From Borreliella garinii (lineage in GTDB: Bacteria; Spirochaetota; Spirochaetia; Borreliales; Borreliaceae): 57,532 nt of DNA. A program made the translations under genes and the position numbers. The notes beneath the pieces were generated by a model. That model was not told the origin of the DNA and did not search any database. It saw nothing but the letters and a program-made list of their open reading frames with translations. The stretch spans positions 1 through 57,532 of the forward strand of contig NZ_CP018745.1 in assembly GCF_001922545.1 (NCBI RefSeq), given 5' to 3'. This document shows positions 9,668 to 18,323 of this stretch, one piece after another. Within the stretch, counting starts at the first letter, position 1, and each line of letters begins with the position of its first letter.

Positions 9668-10273
9668 ATGAATAAAGAGATACCAAAATTTTTAGAAAAT
9701 ACACAAATTGAAAAGTTCATTTACAATGAGCTTGATTACAAAAAAGAGATATTAAGAGAACTAAAAGACCTTCTTAAGAACTTCAGAACAATCAATGTTA
9801 AAGACAGTATTAACTCTAAATATATTGCATTACTAATGCTTTCAATATTCAACGCATTTCACTTTAAAAAAGAGCTAGATAAAAATCTTGTTAACTCTTT
9901 AGATGCTATTATTTTTGCAATTAAATCTATTGGCACTGACGAGAGCTTTATTGTGCTCTTTAAAGCCTTTTTACACACAAATGTAGAAGTAAGCTCAAAA
10001 GAAGACGCTCCAGGCGAGATAATAATAAAATTGCTTGGAAACATTAAATCTCCGATTGAATTTAATATTGCAGCAAAAAATCAAAATAAGCTAAAAAAAA
10101 TAACTGTAAAACACAAGGGATTTAAAAAAGCTTTGGTTTCTAACTATATGCCCAAAGATTATAAAAATTCAGTATATGAGTTTATTAAAATACTAATTCC
10201 TACAGGAAGGATGGTGAAAATTATAGATAAAGAACAAATAGAAATAAAAAGTACAAGAATAAAAAATTTTTAG
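9668..10273 (+). CDS. Phage tail/baseplate protein, DUF735 (BBA10-like)
   Basis: 201 residues, starting two bases after the baseplate-J stop and ending before an 80-base gap. The sequence (FLENTQIEKFIYNELDY; ADAIIFAIKSIGT-like core; GFKKALVSNYMPKDYKNSVYEFIKILIPTGRM) and the order after a DUF276 gene match the Borrelia DUF735 family, which sits where contractile-tail phages place the P2 gpI-like baseplate wedge protein. The structural role is inferred from gene order. Confidence 0.7.
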   Translation: MNKEIPKFLENTQIEKFIYNELDYKKEILRELKDLLKNFRTINVKDSINSKYIALLMLSIFNAFHFKKELDKNLVNSLDAIIFAIKSIGTDESFIVLFKAFLHTNVEVSSKEDAPGEIIIKLLGNIKSPIEFNIAAKNQNKLKKITVKHKGFKKALVSNYMPKDYKNSVYEFIKILIPTGRMVKIIDKEQIEIKSTRIKNF

Positions 10274-10355
10274 ATATCAGATCAAATAAAGAATCTAATA
10301 TCTAAAAAAGTTTAAATAAGAATTTAAAACTAAAAGAAATTTAAAAGGAAAATTT

Positions 10356-11390
10356 ATGAATACCAACGAACCACAAGAGAGTATACAAATAAAAGATTTA
10401 AACAGAAAAACAAAAGTTAATCAAAGTGATCTTATTCCTATTGATGATATAGTAGAAGACACTTGTGCAATCACATATAAACATCTCCTAGAGCAAATAC
10501 AAAACGATACATTTTACAACAGTGAATTTCACTGCTTCAAAAAAGCAATAAAAGATGTAATTAGTAAAGAACTTTTAGAAAACAAAGAATATATAAAAAA
10601 CATTTACATTAAAGTAATCTCTAAACTTTTAGAACTAAGCTCACCACTTGAAGACATAGATTTTGATACTGTTTTTGGAAAAATAAAATCTAGGTTTATT
10701 TCAAGCTTAAAACACACAAACACAAAATTGCCTTCAAATAAAATTTCAATTTACAACGCAACCACAAAAGATCTTGAACTTATTCAATTTGAAATCCTTG
10801 TTGAAAGTTTAAAAGAAATTCTTGCAGAAAAATCTGAAATAAATCAACTAAAAAGTGACCTAATAAATTATTTAAAAATAAACGATTTTAAAGATCAATT
10901 CAAAAACTCTTTTAAATTAATACCTAAACACACCTTTGATGTAAAAAATGAACAACTTGTAAGTTGTTATCAAGACGGAATCCCATAAATTGTAGATATT
11001 CCTATTTGGTGGCAAGGAAAACCACATAGTTTTGGAGGAATGCACACAATAATTGATGACAATGCAATATTAGAATTCCAATATGAAACTAAAGCTACAA
11101 TTATTGTACTTAAAAATAAAAGCAGCACATCAATTGTAATAAACGAATCACACAAAGACAAATACATTTATTTACAAATTGACGCAGAAATTAGGTATTC
11201 AAGCTCCACAGAAGATCACAATAAAAGATTTTACCTTAAATTTGAAAAAAGCTCTGCCAAAATGCTAATAGCATCATTTTCTTCACAAAACATGCCTACA
11301 CTTAGAACACCAATTTACAATGGTTGGTACTACGTTGGGTCAGGCAAACTAAGCGGAGGTGAATTAATGCCAATACTAAACAAAGTATAA
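10356..11390 (+). pseudogene. Tail-fibre-like protein DUF685 (BBA11-like) with in-frame stop
   Basis: ATG at 10356 behind AAAAGGAAAA. The frame runs 210 residues to TAA at 10986-10988, then continues in the same frame without another stop to 11390 (IVDIPIWWQGKPHSFGGMHTIIDD and onward), giving 344 codons. The junction reads DGIP-stop-IVDIP, so a single TAT/TAC to TAA change explains it. This is the position of DUF685, the likely tail fibre or receptor-binding protein of cp32-type phages. The C-terminal part alone (ATG at 11040) lacks a convincing ribosome binding site apart from GGAGG directly abutting it. Confidence 0.75.
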
Positions 11391-11413
11391 AAATAAATTA
11401 AAAGGAGATATTT

Positions 11414-11593
11414 ATGGATACAATACTTATTTTTTTGTCAACAATTGACAATGCAAAACTAATTATATTAGGAGGATTTATTGTGCTAACAATAATGCCA
11501 ATGATTTTAGCAATAAAGCCACAGTTTAGAGAAAATTTAAACTTTCTTATTAAAAAGTTCTTTAAAAATACAAATAAAAAGGAAACAAAATGA
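11414..11593 (+). CDS. blyA: BlyA-like holin
   Basis: A 59-residue protein with one strong transmembrane helix (about residues 15-38, KLIILGGFIVLTIMPMIL) and a lysine-rich C-terminus (KKFFKNTNKKETK). AAAGGAG lies 8 bases before ATG. Size, topology and the 4-base ATGA overlap with the next gene match the BlyA-BlyB pair of cp32 phages, where BlyA is a membrane-active holin-like protein and BlyB an accessory soluble protein. Confidence 0.75.
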   Translation: MDTILIFLSTIDNAKLIILGGFIVLTIMPMILAIKPQFRENLNFLIKKFFKNTNKKETK

Positions 11594-12009
11594 ACAGCAA
11601 AATAAATATCAACTCTGGCGTTGAAGCTTTAAATAATTTATATGACTTTCTAAAAAGTAGCGATTCTCCAACAGAAGTCAAGGTAGAAAAGGGAATATAC
11701 TTAGGGCTTAATCTTTACAATCTAATAATGAGCATCTACAAGGACACAATAAGCACCCTTGAGAAGGAAGAATCAATAAAAATATTAAATGACATTGAAA
11801 ATGTTAATAATAAAATTACTCAACTTATATCAAGCATTAATGACGAGAGAGATGCAGGTATTATTGAACATTTGCGAGAAGAAAGAAACGAGCTAATGAC
11901 AATTAAAACCAAAGCGCTCCAAGAACAAATAAAAGAATTCTCAAAAGAATCACAAAATAGCGCTAATAGCAAAACCCAAAACTTAAAAGGAGATAAAATT
12001 GAAAATTAA
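11590..12009 (+). CDS. blyB: BlyB-like holin accessory protein
   Basis: 139 residues, soluble and helical, rich in charged residues (NDIENVNNKITQLISSIND; EHLREERNELMTIKTKALQEQ). Its start overlaps the blyA stop (ATGA) and its end overlaps the next lipoprotein start by 11 bases, so the three are one transcript. Family assignment rests on context and the N-terminal segment. Confidence 0.7.
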   Translation: MNSKININSGVEALNNLYDFLKSSDSPTEVKVEKGIYLGLNLYNLIMSIYKDTISTLEKEESIKILNDIENVNNKITQLISSINDERDAGIIEHLREERNELMTIKTKALQEQIKEFSKESQNSANSKTQNLKGDKIEN

Positions 12010-12364
12010 AAATTTTGCTTTTTTGTTTTTATTAAACTCGCTTATAATCTTTTCATGCTCTACAATAGCAAGCCTCCCGGAAGAGCCACCATCTCCAAAA
12101 GAGTCAACATTAAAGGCCTTAAGCTTATATGAAGCGCATCTTTCAAGCTATATTATGTATTTACAAACATTTCTTGTAAAAACTAAACAAAAAGTAAATA
12201 ACAAAAATTATCCTGAGTTTAAACTTTTTGACACTAGTAAATTGGAGAAAGATCAAACTTTAAAATCAATCAAAACAAATATTGCTAATTTAAAAAATCA
12301 CATTGACAAAATAAAACCAATTGCAATGCAGATTTACAAAAAATATTCAAAAAATATACCTTAA
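11999..12364 (+). CDS. OrfD-like lipoprotein (BBA14-like)
   Basis: TTG start at 11999 preceded by AAAGGAGATA. The signal KIKNFAFLFLLNSLIIFSC ends in lipobox IFSC, followed by a short proline-rich segment (LPEEPPSPKES) and a helical domain of about 90 residues. It closes the baseplate/lysis block and is followed by a strong terminator, just upstream of ospA, as BBA14 is in lp54. Function unknown. Confidence 0.75.
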   Translation: MKIKNFAFLFLLNSLIIFSCSTIASLPEEPPSPKESTLKALSLYEAHLSSYIMYLQTFLVKTKQKVNNKNYPEFKLFDTSKLEKDQTLKSIKTNIANLKNHIDKIKPIAMQIYKKYSKNIP

Positions 12365-12388
12365 AGTCGTTTAATTTTTCTTTTTCCC

Positions 12389-12417
12389 AAAAGTCCCAAA
12401 ATTGGGACTTTTTTTTA
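12389..12417 (+). terminator. Terminator of the baseplate/lysis block
   Basis: Hairpin AAAAGTCCCAA / TTGGGACTTTT with a two-base loop and a run of eight Ts on the coding strand, 25 bases after the BBA14-like stop. It separates the phage-derived block from ospA. Confidence 0.9.
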
Positions 12418-12486
12418 ATAAAAGTTTATATTTGTTCTATATCTAATTTAGAATTATTATCATTTTATTTTTTTTTAATTTTCTAT

Positions 12487-12514
12487 TTGTTATTTATTGA
12501 TCTTATACTATAAT
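12487..12514 (+). promoter_or_regulatory. ospA promoter
   Basis: TTGTTA (12487-12492) and TATAAT (12509-12514) are separated by 16 bases and lie about 50 bases before the ospA ATG, with a T-rich tract upstream. The arrangement fits the vegetative promoter known for ospA. Confidence 0.7.
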
Positions 12515-12563
12515 TATATTTGTATTAAGTTATATTAATATAATATAAAAAGGAGAATATATT

Positions 12564-13385
12564 ATGAAAAAATATTTATTGGGAATAGGTCTAATATTAG
12601 CATTAATAGCATGTAAGCAAAATGTTAGCAGCCTTGATGAAAAAAACAGCGTTTCAGTAGATTTACCTGGTGGAATGAAAGTTCTTGTAAGTAAAGAAAA
12701 AGACAAAGATGGTAAATACAGTCTAATGGCAACAGTAGACAAACTTGAGCTAAAAGGAACTTCTGATAAAAGCAATGGTTCTGGGGTACTTGAAGGTGAA
12801 AAAGCTGACAAAAGTAAAGCAAAATTAACAATTTCTCAAGATTTAAATCAAACCACATTTGAAATTTTCAAAGAAGATGGCAAAACATTAGTGTCAAGAA
12901 AAGTAAATTCTAAAGACAAGTCATCAACAGAAGAAAAATTTAATGATAAAGGTAAATTAAGTGAAAAAGTAGTAACAAGAAAAGACGGAACCAGACTTGA
13001 ATACACAGACATACAAAACGATGGATCCGGAAAAGCTAAAGAAGTTTTAGCAGGCCTTACTCTTGAAGGAACTCTAACTGCTGACGGCGAAACAAAATTA
13101 ACAGTTACAGAAAAAACTGTTACTTTAAGCAAAAACATTTCAAAATCTGGAGAAATAACAGTTGATCTTAAGGACACTGACTCTAGCGCTGATAAAAAAT
13201 CCGGGACATGGGATTCAGATACTTCTACTTTAACAATTATTAAAAACAGCAAGAAAACTAAACAACTTGTATTCACAAAAGAAAACACAATAACAGTACA
13301 AAACTACAACTCAGCAGGCAATGCGCTTGAAGGCAGCCCAGATGAAATTAAAGATCTTGCAAAACTTCAAGCCGCTTTAAAATAA
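12564..13385 (+). CDS. ospA: Outer surface protein A
   Basis: A 273-residue lipoprotein with the OspA signal [17 protein letters not shown] (lipobox LIAC) and mature start [19 protein letters not shown]. The remainder is the repetitive beta-sheet sequence typical of OspA ([40 protein letters not shown]). AAAGGAG lies 9 bases upstream of the ATG. OspA anchors the spirochaete in the tick midgut and is repressed during mammalian infection. The sequence ([34 protein letters not shown]-terminal [10 protein letters not shown]) looks garinii/valaisiana-like rather than B31-like. Unlike lp54 of B31, no ospB follows. Confidence 0.98.
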   Translation: MKKYLLGIGLILALIACKQNVSSLDEKNSVSVDLPGGMKVLVSKEKDKDGKYSLMATVDKLELKGTSDKSNGSGVLEGEKADKSKAKLTISQDLNQTTFEIFKEDGKTLVSRKVNSKDKSSTEEKFNDKGKLSEKVVTRKDGTRLEYTDIQNDGSGKAKEVLAGLTLEGTLTADGETKLTVTEKTVTLSKNISKSGEITVDLKDTDSSADKKSGTWDSDTSTLTIIKNSKKTKQLVFTKENTITVQNYNSAGNALEGSPDEIKDLAKLQAALK

Positions 13386-13391
13386 TATGTA

Positions 13392-13437
13392 AATAAACAT
13401 CCTGCAAAGCATTAGCCAATGCGGGGTGTTGTTTATT
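13392..13437 (+). terminator. Hairpin after ospA
   Basis: Outer arms AATAAACA / TGTTTATT-like enclosing an inner GCATT-AGCC-AATGC hairpin, starting seven bases after the ospA stop. Probably the ospA terminator where ospB would otherwise follow. Confidence 0.5.
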
Positions 13438-13942
13438 ATAACCTAAAAATTGAATTTATATTTTTCAATTTGTTACTTCTAGAAAAAGTCTCTTAGGAGA
13501 CTTTTTCTCTTTTAAAAGAAAAAACATAACAATACACAAATCAGACCATTTAAATCTTTAAAATCAAAATAAAAAGCTCTAATAAACTAACTGCATGAAT
13601 AAAATTTAAGAAAACTAATGGGGATAATTCCTTTACTCAAGCCTAACTCTTGAATGAAGGATAAATAAATAAAATAATCTAAATTCTTAATAAATTAAAC
13701 CCATCGCTAATAAGCTCACTATTTTAAATAAAAATTAAAACGTAAAAATAATTTACTCTTAATATAAGTTTATTATTTATTATATTTTATTATAAAAACT
13801 TACTTTTATAAAGTATATTTAACAAATATGTATTAAATATACTTTTTTTATTTTTTTTATATAAAAATACTTTACTTTTTTACGAAACTGTACTATTAAT
13901 TAATTTAGACTTAAGGAAACTACTTATATTAGGAGTATAAAA
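13438..13942. other. Intergenic region between ospA and the maintenance genes (no ospB)
   Basis: About 500 bases without a gene and with no recognisable ospB remnant. It holds a strong symmetrical hairpin at 13481-13508 (AGAAAAAGTCTC / GAGACTTTTTCT, loop TTAG) usable as a terminator in both directions, a weaker hairpin near 13632-13664, and a very A/T-rich run (13750-13900). The run upstream of the maintenance cluster could contribute to the replication origin, but no iterons are obvious. Confidence 0.5.
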
Positions 13943-15142
13943 TTGAAAACATCAAAACAAAAATCACCAAACACCACAAAAAAGGTCAAAAAAACTACAA
14001 AGAACTTCCAACACAACTTAATTGTATTAATCTCTACTCTAAACTTTATAAACTTAAACTTAAAAAAATATACACAAAAAAACATACTTTATTTTCTAAA
14101 TAAAAACCTTGAAAGAAATCAACAAAAACCTATAAAACTAAAAACACTACAAAACTATTTATACATACTAGATAAAAAATTTAAAGTCACGCTAAATTAC
14201 TGCAAACATTTGGGGAAAAATTCCGGAAGTGAAACTTATTATAAACTTAAATATGAAAAAGAAAGATGCTATTCAATAATTAACACACACTTCAAGGAAA
14301 AAACAACTAATAAAATTAATGAATTTATAAAAAGAATAAAAAAACTTAATCAAATAAATAGTAGTGTTAAATGGGAGTGTATTAATAATCCTAATAATAA
14401 TATATATAAATATAAAGAATATAGAAATATACACAAAAATTCTAAAAAAACAACAAATAACAAAATACTCAATAAATATTTAAGTAAGTGTAATTTCAAA
14501 ACAAAAATTCCATCTCTAATAATGGATTTAAAAACGACCAATAAGATTAAAATCTATCATTTAAGAAACTTAAAACACATTGAAAACGACCTTAAAGAAA
14601 CAGATCCTAAAGAAATAGAAAGACACTTATCAGATGCAATAAAAGAAAATATAAACAATCCAGGATACCTATGTAAATTTTTCAAAAACAATGGATACAA
14701 AAGGCTAATAAATAAAATAAAAGAAACAAATAAAAAATATAAAAACAAAAAAGAAATTTTAAAAAACATACTTAAAGAAAAAATAAAAGAATTAGAAAAT
14801 GAGCAGTATAAAAAAGAAGATCTTGAAAAGTTTTTTAAAAAAATATATGAAATTTACAAAATAAAACCACATTTCATAATAGAATACAAAAAATATCCAG
14901 ATTTAGATAAGTTGGTTAAAAAGGCAAAAACAGAAATTCCTAAAATTCAAGACAAAATGACTAAGCTTAAAAGTATAAAAAACAACATTTTTAGTATATT
15001 ATTAGAACAGTTGAGGCATAAAGTAGATGAAAATAAAATAATTCCTACTTTAAAAAAATTCATTGAGAATGAGCCTGATCTTAAATATAGTAAGGTGTTT
15101 GACAATTCCTACTATAATAATTTGATTAAAATAGTGAGCTAA
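13943..15142 (+). CDS. Plasmid maintenance/replication protein, family PF57/62 (BBA18-like)
   Basis: TTG start at 13943 with TAGGAG nine bases upstream. The 399-residue, extremely lysine/asparagine-rich protein begins with a basic tail and contains the plasmid-replication-type stretch (LIVLISTLNFINLNLKKYTQKNILYFLN; LKTLQNYLYILDKKFKVTLNYCKHLGKNSGSETYY). This is the Borrelia PF57/62 family, the probable replication initiator encoded by every linear plasmid. It leads the four-gene cluster PF57-PF50-PF32-PF49, whose alleles set plasmid compatibility. Confidence 0.85.
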   Translation: MKTSKQKSPNTTKKVKKTTKNFQHNLIVLISTLNFINLNLKKYTQKNILYFLNKNLERNQQKPIKLKTLQNYLYILDKKFKVTLNYCKHLGKNSGSETYYKLKYEKERCYSIINTHFKEKTTNKINEFIKRIKKLNQINSSVKWECINNPNNNIYKYKEYRNIHKNSKKTTNNKILNKYLSKCNFKTKIPSLIMDLKTTNKIKIYHLRNLKHIENDLKETDPKEIERHLSDAIKENINNPGYLCKFFKNNGYKRLINKIKETNKKYKNKKEILKNILKEKIKELENEQYKKEDLEKFFKKIYEIYKIKPHFIIEYKKYPDLDKLVKKAKTEIPKIQDKMTKLKSIKNNIFSILLEQLRHKVDENKIIPTLKKFIENEPDLKYSKVFDNSYYNNLIKIVS

Positions 15143-15187
15143 AAAAAATGTATAGTTTAGCTTTGCTATTAAGGAAAAAGGAAAAAA

Positions 15188-15772
15188 ATGACGGCTTTAC
15201 TTGAACGATTAAAGCAAAAACAAAAAGAATTAAAATTAAACATAGAAAATAAACCAAAATTCAAAAAAGAAAAAAAGGCTGATGTCTTTTCTAAGATTGA
15301 GGAGGTTAAAGGTAGAAAAATATACCATACTAAAATCTTTAATGACTTTTATACATTTGGAATCAGTAAAAATGAACCTACTAAATTTTTTATTTCTTTA
15401 AGGGGAATTTTTAACATAGAAGACATAAGTATGTTTCATTTATTCTCTCTAAGAGAAGATGATGAATTTATAGGGATTTACTATGGAATAAGAAAGCTTG
15501 ATAAAGCATTTATTGTGAAAAATTTTAACAAAAAAGAAACTTATACTCTTAGAAAATGTGAATATATTGAATTTAAGTTTAAAAAAGGCTCTGTTTTTTG
15601 TTATTTAAATGGTCTTCATATTTTACTTAAAAAGGATAGGGTTAATAGCCCATATTACAATACGCTTTTAAATATTATTTTAGAACTAGAAACTGAACTC
15701 TACACTTTTTATAACAAAGAATTGTCGAAGGGGGGAATAATTCCTGAATGGATAAAAAAGAGACAAAAGTAA
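15188..15772 (+). CDS. Plasmid maintenance protein, family PF50 (BBA19-like)
   Basis: 194 residues with a basic coiled N-terminus (LLERLKQKQKELKLN) and the family core GRKIYHTKIFNDFYTFGISKNEP. It ends inside the start of the ParA-like gene (25-base overlap), indicating translational coupling. In Borrelia this family is a partner of the PF32 ATPase in plasmid maintenance. Confidence 0.85.
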   Translation: MTALLERLKQKQKELKLNIENKPKFKKEKKADVFSKIEEVKGRKIYHTKIFNDFYTFGISKNEPTKFFISLRGIFNIEDISMFHLFSLREDDEFIGIYYGIRKLDKAFIVKNFNKKETYTLRKCEYIEFKFKKGSVFCYLNGLHILLKKDRVNSPYYNTLLNIILELETELYTFYNKELSKGGIIPEWIKKRQK

Positions 15773-16500
15773 TAACAATTGCAAGCATAAAAGGGGGTGT
15801 TGGCAAAAGCACTACAAGTTTAATTTTCGCAACACTGCTTTCAATCAAATATAAAGTTCTTTTAATAGATATTGACACGCAAGCTTCAACAACAAGCTAT
15901 TTTTTTAATAAAATCAAAGATAACAATATAGATTTAATAAACAGAAATATATATGAAGTGTTAATATCAAATTTGCACATAGATAATGCACTAATAAATA
16001 TTGACAAAAATTTAGATTTAATTCCAAGTTATTTAACATTACACAAATTTAATTCAGAATCCATTCCTTATAAAGAATTTAAATTAAAAGAACAGCTAAA
16101 GCTAATTAGCAATCATTATGATTATATAATACTTGATACAAATCCAAGCTTAGATTTTACTTTAACAAATGCTCTTGTATGCAGTAATTATATAATAATA
16201 CCAATAACAGCGGAGAAATGGGCTGTTGAAAGCTTAGATTTGTTTACTTTTTTTATGAATAAATTATTATTAACATTACCAATGTACTTAATTAATACTA
16301 AATTTAAGAAAAACAACACACATAAAGAGCTTTTAAAAGTTTTAGAGAAAAATAATAATTTTTTGGGGACAATATCTGAGAGAGAAGATTTAAATAAAAG
16401 AATAGCAAAAAACGACAGATTTGATTTGACGAAGGATTACATAATAGAGTACCAAAACACGCTTAATGTGTTTTTAAGTAAATCGGGCTACGTACACTAA
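15748..16500 (+). CDS. parA: ParA-type partition ATPase, family PF32 (BBA20-like)
   Basis: 250 residues with a deviant Walker A motif KGGVGKST (residues 15-22), the A' motif LLIDIDTQAS (about 38-47) and a Walker B region YIILDTNPS (about 126-134). These define a ParA/Soj-type ATPase that segregates plasmid copies and whose sequence determines compatibility. Overlaps PF50 upstream; its last codons form part of the 15-bp palindrome at 16492-16506. Confidence 0.95.
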   Translation: MDKKETKVITIASIKGGVGKSTTSLIFATLLSIKYKVLLIDIDTQASTTSYFFNKIKDNNIDLINRNIYEVLISNLHIDNALINIDKNLDLIPSYLTLHKFNSESIPYKEFKLKEQLKLISNHYDYIILDTNPSLDFTLTNALVCSNYIIIPITAEKWAVESLDLFTFFMNKLLLTLPMYLINTKFKKNNTHKELLKVLEKNNNFLGTISEREDLNKRIAKNDRFDLTKDYIIEYQNTLNVFLSKSGYVH

Positions 16501-16506
16501 GTGTAC
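16492..16506. promoter_or_regulatory. 15-bp palindrome at the PF32/PF49 junction
   Basis: GTACACT-A-AGTGTAC is a perfect inverted repeat covering the ParA stop codon, 10 bases upstream of the PF49 ribosome binding site. It could be an operator or part of a parS-like centromere bound by PF49 or PF50. Inference only. Confidence 0.45.
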
Positions 16507-16527
16507 TCAATTGTAAAGGAGGATCAC

Positions 16528-17073
16528 ATGGACATAGAGATAAATAAAAGAAATTTATCTGAAAGCATTAGAGAAGAAGAACAAGCACTTATTCATTATA
16601 ATAAGCTTAAAGAAAAATTAAACATCAATTTTCAAAAAGAAATTTATTGTAAACTAGAAGCAATGAAGGTTTTAAAAGAAATTAAAGATAAGGAATATTA
16701 TAAGCTTGATAACTATTTTACCTTTGATGATTTTGCAAAAGATTATAGACTTGCCAGAACTCAAACATATAAGTATCTTAAAATTGCAACAGCAATAGAA
16801 GAAGGGATAATTGAAGAAAAGTATGTGGTTAAAAACGGGATCAATGAAACAATTTGTTTGCTTAAAACAAAAGAAAGTCCCAGTTTAAGAAAATCCAACC
16901 AAAACCCAATAAAACCACTGAGATTTCAGCTCAAAAAGGAAGAATCTTATTCTTTTTATAAAAAAAATGCCAAGCTTACGAGCTTTCTTTTGGAAAAAAT
17001 TTTTTTTGAGGAAAAAGATTTTTTATTGAAAATAATTGAAGAATTTGAAACTTCAAGAAATAAACGAAAATGA
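16528..17073 (+). CDS. Plasmid maintenance protein, family PF49 (BBA21-like), ParB-like role
   Basis: The ATG at 16528 is chosen over the GTG at 16501 because AAAGGAGG (16515-16522) lies just before it, giving 181 residues starting MDIEINKRNLSESIREEE. It contains a probable DNA-binding helix-turn-helix (FTFDDFAKDYRLARTQTYKYLKIATAIEEG, about residues 62-91) and a lysine-rich C-terminus. It completes the maintenance cluster and is presumed to work with PF32 in partition. Confidence 0.85.
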   Translation: MDIEINKRNLSESIREEEQALIHYNKLKEKLNINFQKEIYCKLEAMKVLKEIKDKEYYKLDNYFTFDDFAKDYRLARTQTYKYLKIATAIEEGIIEEKYVVKNGINETICLLKTKESPSLRKSNQNPIKPLRFQLKKEESYSFYKKNAKLTSFLLEKIFFEEKDFLLKIIEEFETSRNKRK

Positions 17074-17082
17074 AATATTTAT

Positions 17083-17111
17083 TTGCAAAACTTGAAAAGT
17101 TAGTGTATACT
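17083..17111 (+). promoter_or_regulatory. Promoter for the candidate small RNA
   Basis: TTGCAA (17083-17088) and TATACT (17106-17111) with an ideal 17-base spacer, beginning ten bases after the PF49 stop. There is no ORF of useful size downstream before the terminator. Confidence 0.6.
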
Positions 17112-17117
17112 TTATAG

Positions 17118-17225
17118 GTACAGACTGACACGCAATGTGTCGCTCTTAATATAAGGACCTGTTACCTTAAAGGGTTTATTGGGGATTCTTCTAAAAGAAA
17201 TTCCAATAAACCCTTTAATTTTTTG
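17118..17225 (+). ncRNA. Candidate structured small RNA beside the partition genes
   Basis: From the predicted start near 17118 the transcript can fold AGGTACAG (17116-17123) with CTGTTACCT (17159-17167) around an inner hairpin GACAC-GCAAT-GTGTC (17127-17141). It then meets a strong intrinsic terminator: 14-bp arms (17169-17182 with 17203-17216), extended by TTCTT/AAGAA pairing, then TTTTTT. Length about 105-110 nt with no coding capacity beyond a four-codon ORF. Position next to the partition cluster suggests plasmid maintenance or incompatibility control. The identity as RNA is inferred. Confidence 0.5.
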
Positions 17226-17337
17226 TTCAAATTCTTTATTTTTAAATAGTAATTTTAGAAAAATTTAGAAAAGTATTTACAAAACATATTTTTTTTTATA
17301 CTATAATATTAGTAAAAAACTTATATTAGGGGTTAAG

Positions 17338-17457
17338 ATGAAAAGGCCTAATAAGATTAAAAGGAAAGAATACTGCAAGTTTTTAATTAAAGCTTTTGCC
17401 ATTAAAAATAATGGGTTTAGATGGCTTAAGCTTAATAATATTAAAGATTGTACTTAA
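17338..17457 (+). CDS. Small basic ORF, possibly a remnant
   Basis: ATG with AGGGGTTAAG just upstream starts a 39-residue basic peptide (MKRPNKIKRKEYCKFLIKAF, ending LKLNNIKDCT). A promoter-like TTTACA and TATAAT occur at 17276-17306. The following 200 bases look like decayed sequence in all rightward frames, so this may be the 5' end of a lost gene (BBA22 region). No family recognised. Confidence 0.3.
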   Translation: MKRPNKIKRKEYCKFLIKAFAIKNNGFRWLKLNNIKDCT

Positions 17458-17687
17458 ACCAAATATTTTCTTATTAGGCTTTGAGATTCTAAATTGAGAT
17501 TTATTCTTGCTACCAAGACCATTAAAACTTAAAAAAATAAAATATTGAGAATCCAATATTTTAAAAATTTTAATGCATGTCTTAATAAGAGATCTCAAAT
17601 GTGTGTTCCTTATAAATAAAAATGGAGCAGGCATGTTTAATTATTTAAAAATTATATTTAAAAATTGTTTATTTTAAAATATATGAA
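17458..17687. other. Decayed intergenic sequence
   Basis: No supported ORF; a leftward 83-residue frame here overlaps the small ORF, has no ribosome binding site and reads like antisense of lost coding sequence. Confidence 0.4.
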
Positions 17688-17719
17688 AAACAAATTGTGA
17701 GTGTAATCACAATTTGTTT
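17688..17719 (+). terminator. Hairpin terminator upstream of DUF261 gene
   Basis: Perfect 13-bp arms (AAACAAATTGTGA and its complement) with a six-base loop, followed by T-rich sequence. Closes whatever transcript came from the 17338 region. Confidence 0.7.
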
Positions 17720-17855
17720 TAAACCTTTTATTCAAATGCGAGTAAAAGCAAAATTCTAAAATCTGCATTTTTGGCAACTTGATTAATAGATTTTAAGAAG
17801 TTTTATTTTAAATCATAAACATTTTTACAATTTAAAATTTTAGGGGAATTAAAAA

Positions 17856-18212
17856 ATGTTTATTGAAAAAATATTACAAAGTAATGAAGAGCTTTTTAAA
17901 AATATTCAAAAGTCTGGATGTTATTTTTTATCTCTTCACTATTGGATATTTATTTTAACGGGTTTTGATTTTAAGGCAAAAGACATTAATTTAAATTATC
18001 AGCGGTTTTTGCAGTTAGGCTACATTAGAAATGATTGTTATATTTTAAATCCATGCAAAATTCTTGATTTTTATAAAATATTTTCTAATGTTAGGTATGA
18101 AAGTCCACTTTATTTGCCCGTAGAGGACAAAGAGTTTGAAATCACAGAGATTAAGTTGAAAGATCAAGCCTTTACTCATTTTATTGCAATGAATAAAAAC
18201 AATGTACTTTAA
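17856..18212 (+). CDS. DUF261-family protein (BBA23-like)
   Basis: 118 residues with the Borrelia DUF261 pattern: CYFLSLHYWIFILTGFDFKAKDINLNYQRFLQLGYIRNDCYILNPCKIL, then YESPLYLP and FEITEIKLKDQAFTHFIAMN. The cysteine and histidine near residues 22-28 and the late TH motif recall papain-like fold proteins, though no function is established. Related genes occur in cp32-type elements. It converges on dbpA. Confidence 0.7.
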   Translation: MFIEKILQSNEELFKNIQKSGCYFLSLHYWIFILTGFDFKAKDINLNYQRFLQLGYIRNDCYILNPCKILDFYKIFSNVRYESPLYLPVEDKEFEITEIKLKDQAFTHFIAMNKNNVL

Positions 18213-18323
18213 GATAGTCTTGATTTAAGGTCTAAAGGAAAGAAATTCGAAATAATATCAAAAAGAATATTTAATTATTATATTTAATATTATTAATGTT
18301 TGCCAAATTACCTTAAATTAATA

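Noticed and set aside
12530..13288. ORFs of 77-146 codons opposite ospA
   Set aside because: Shadows of the repetitive ospA coding sequence on the other strand; no ribosome binding sites.
17116..17167. Possible tRNA-like fold
   Set aside because: It lacks T-loop and anticodon-arm features and a CCA-compatible acceptor stem; a promoter-hairpin-terminator reading fits better.
17383..17634. 83-codon leftward ORF
   Set aside because: No ribosome binding site and overlaps the small rightward ORF and debris.
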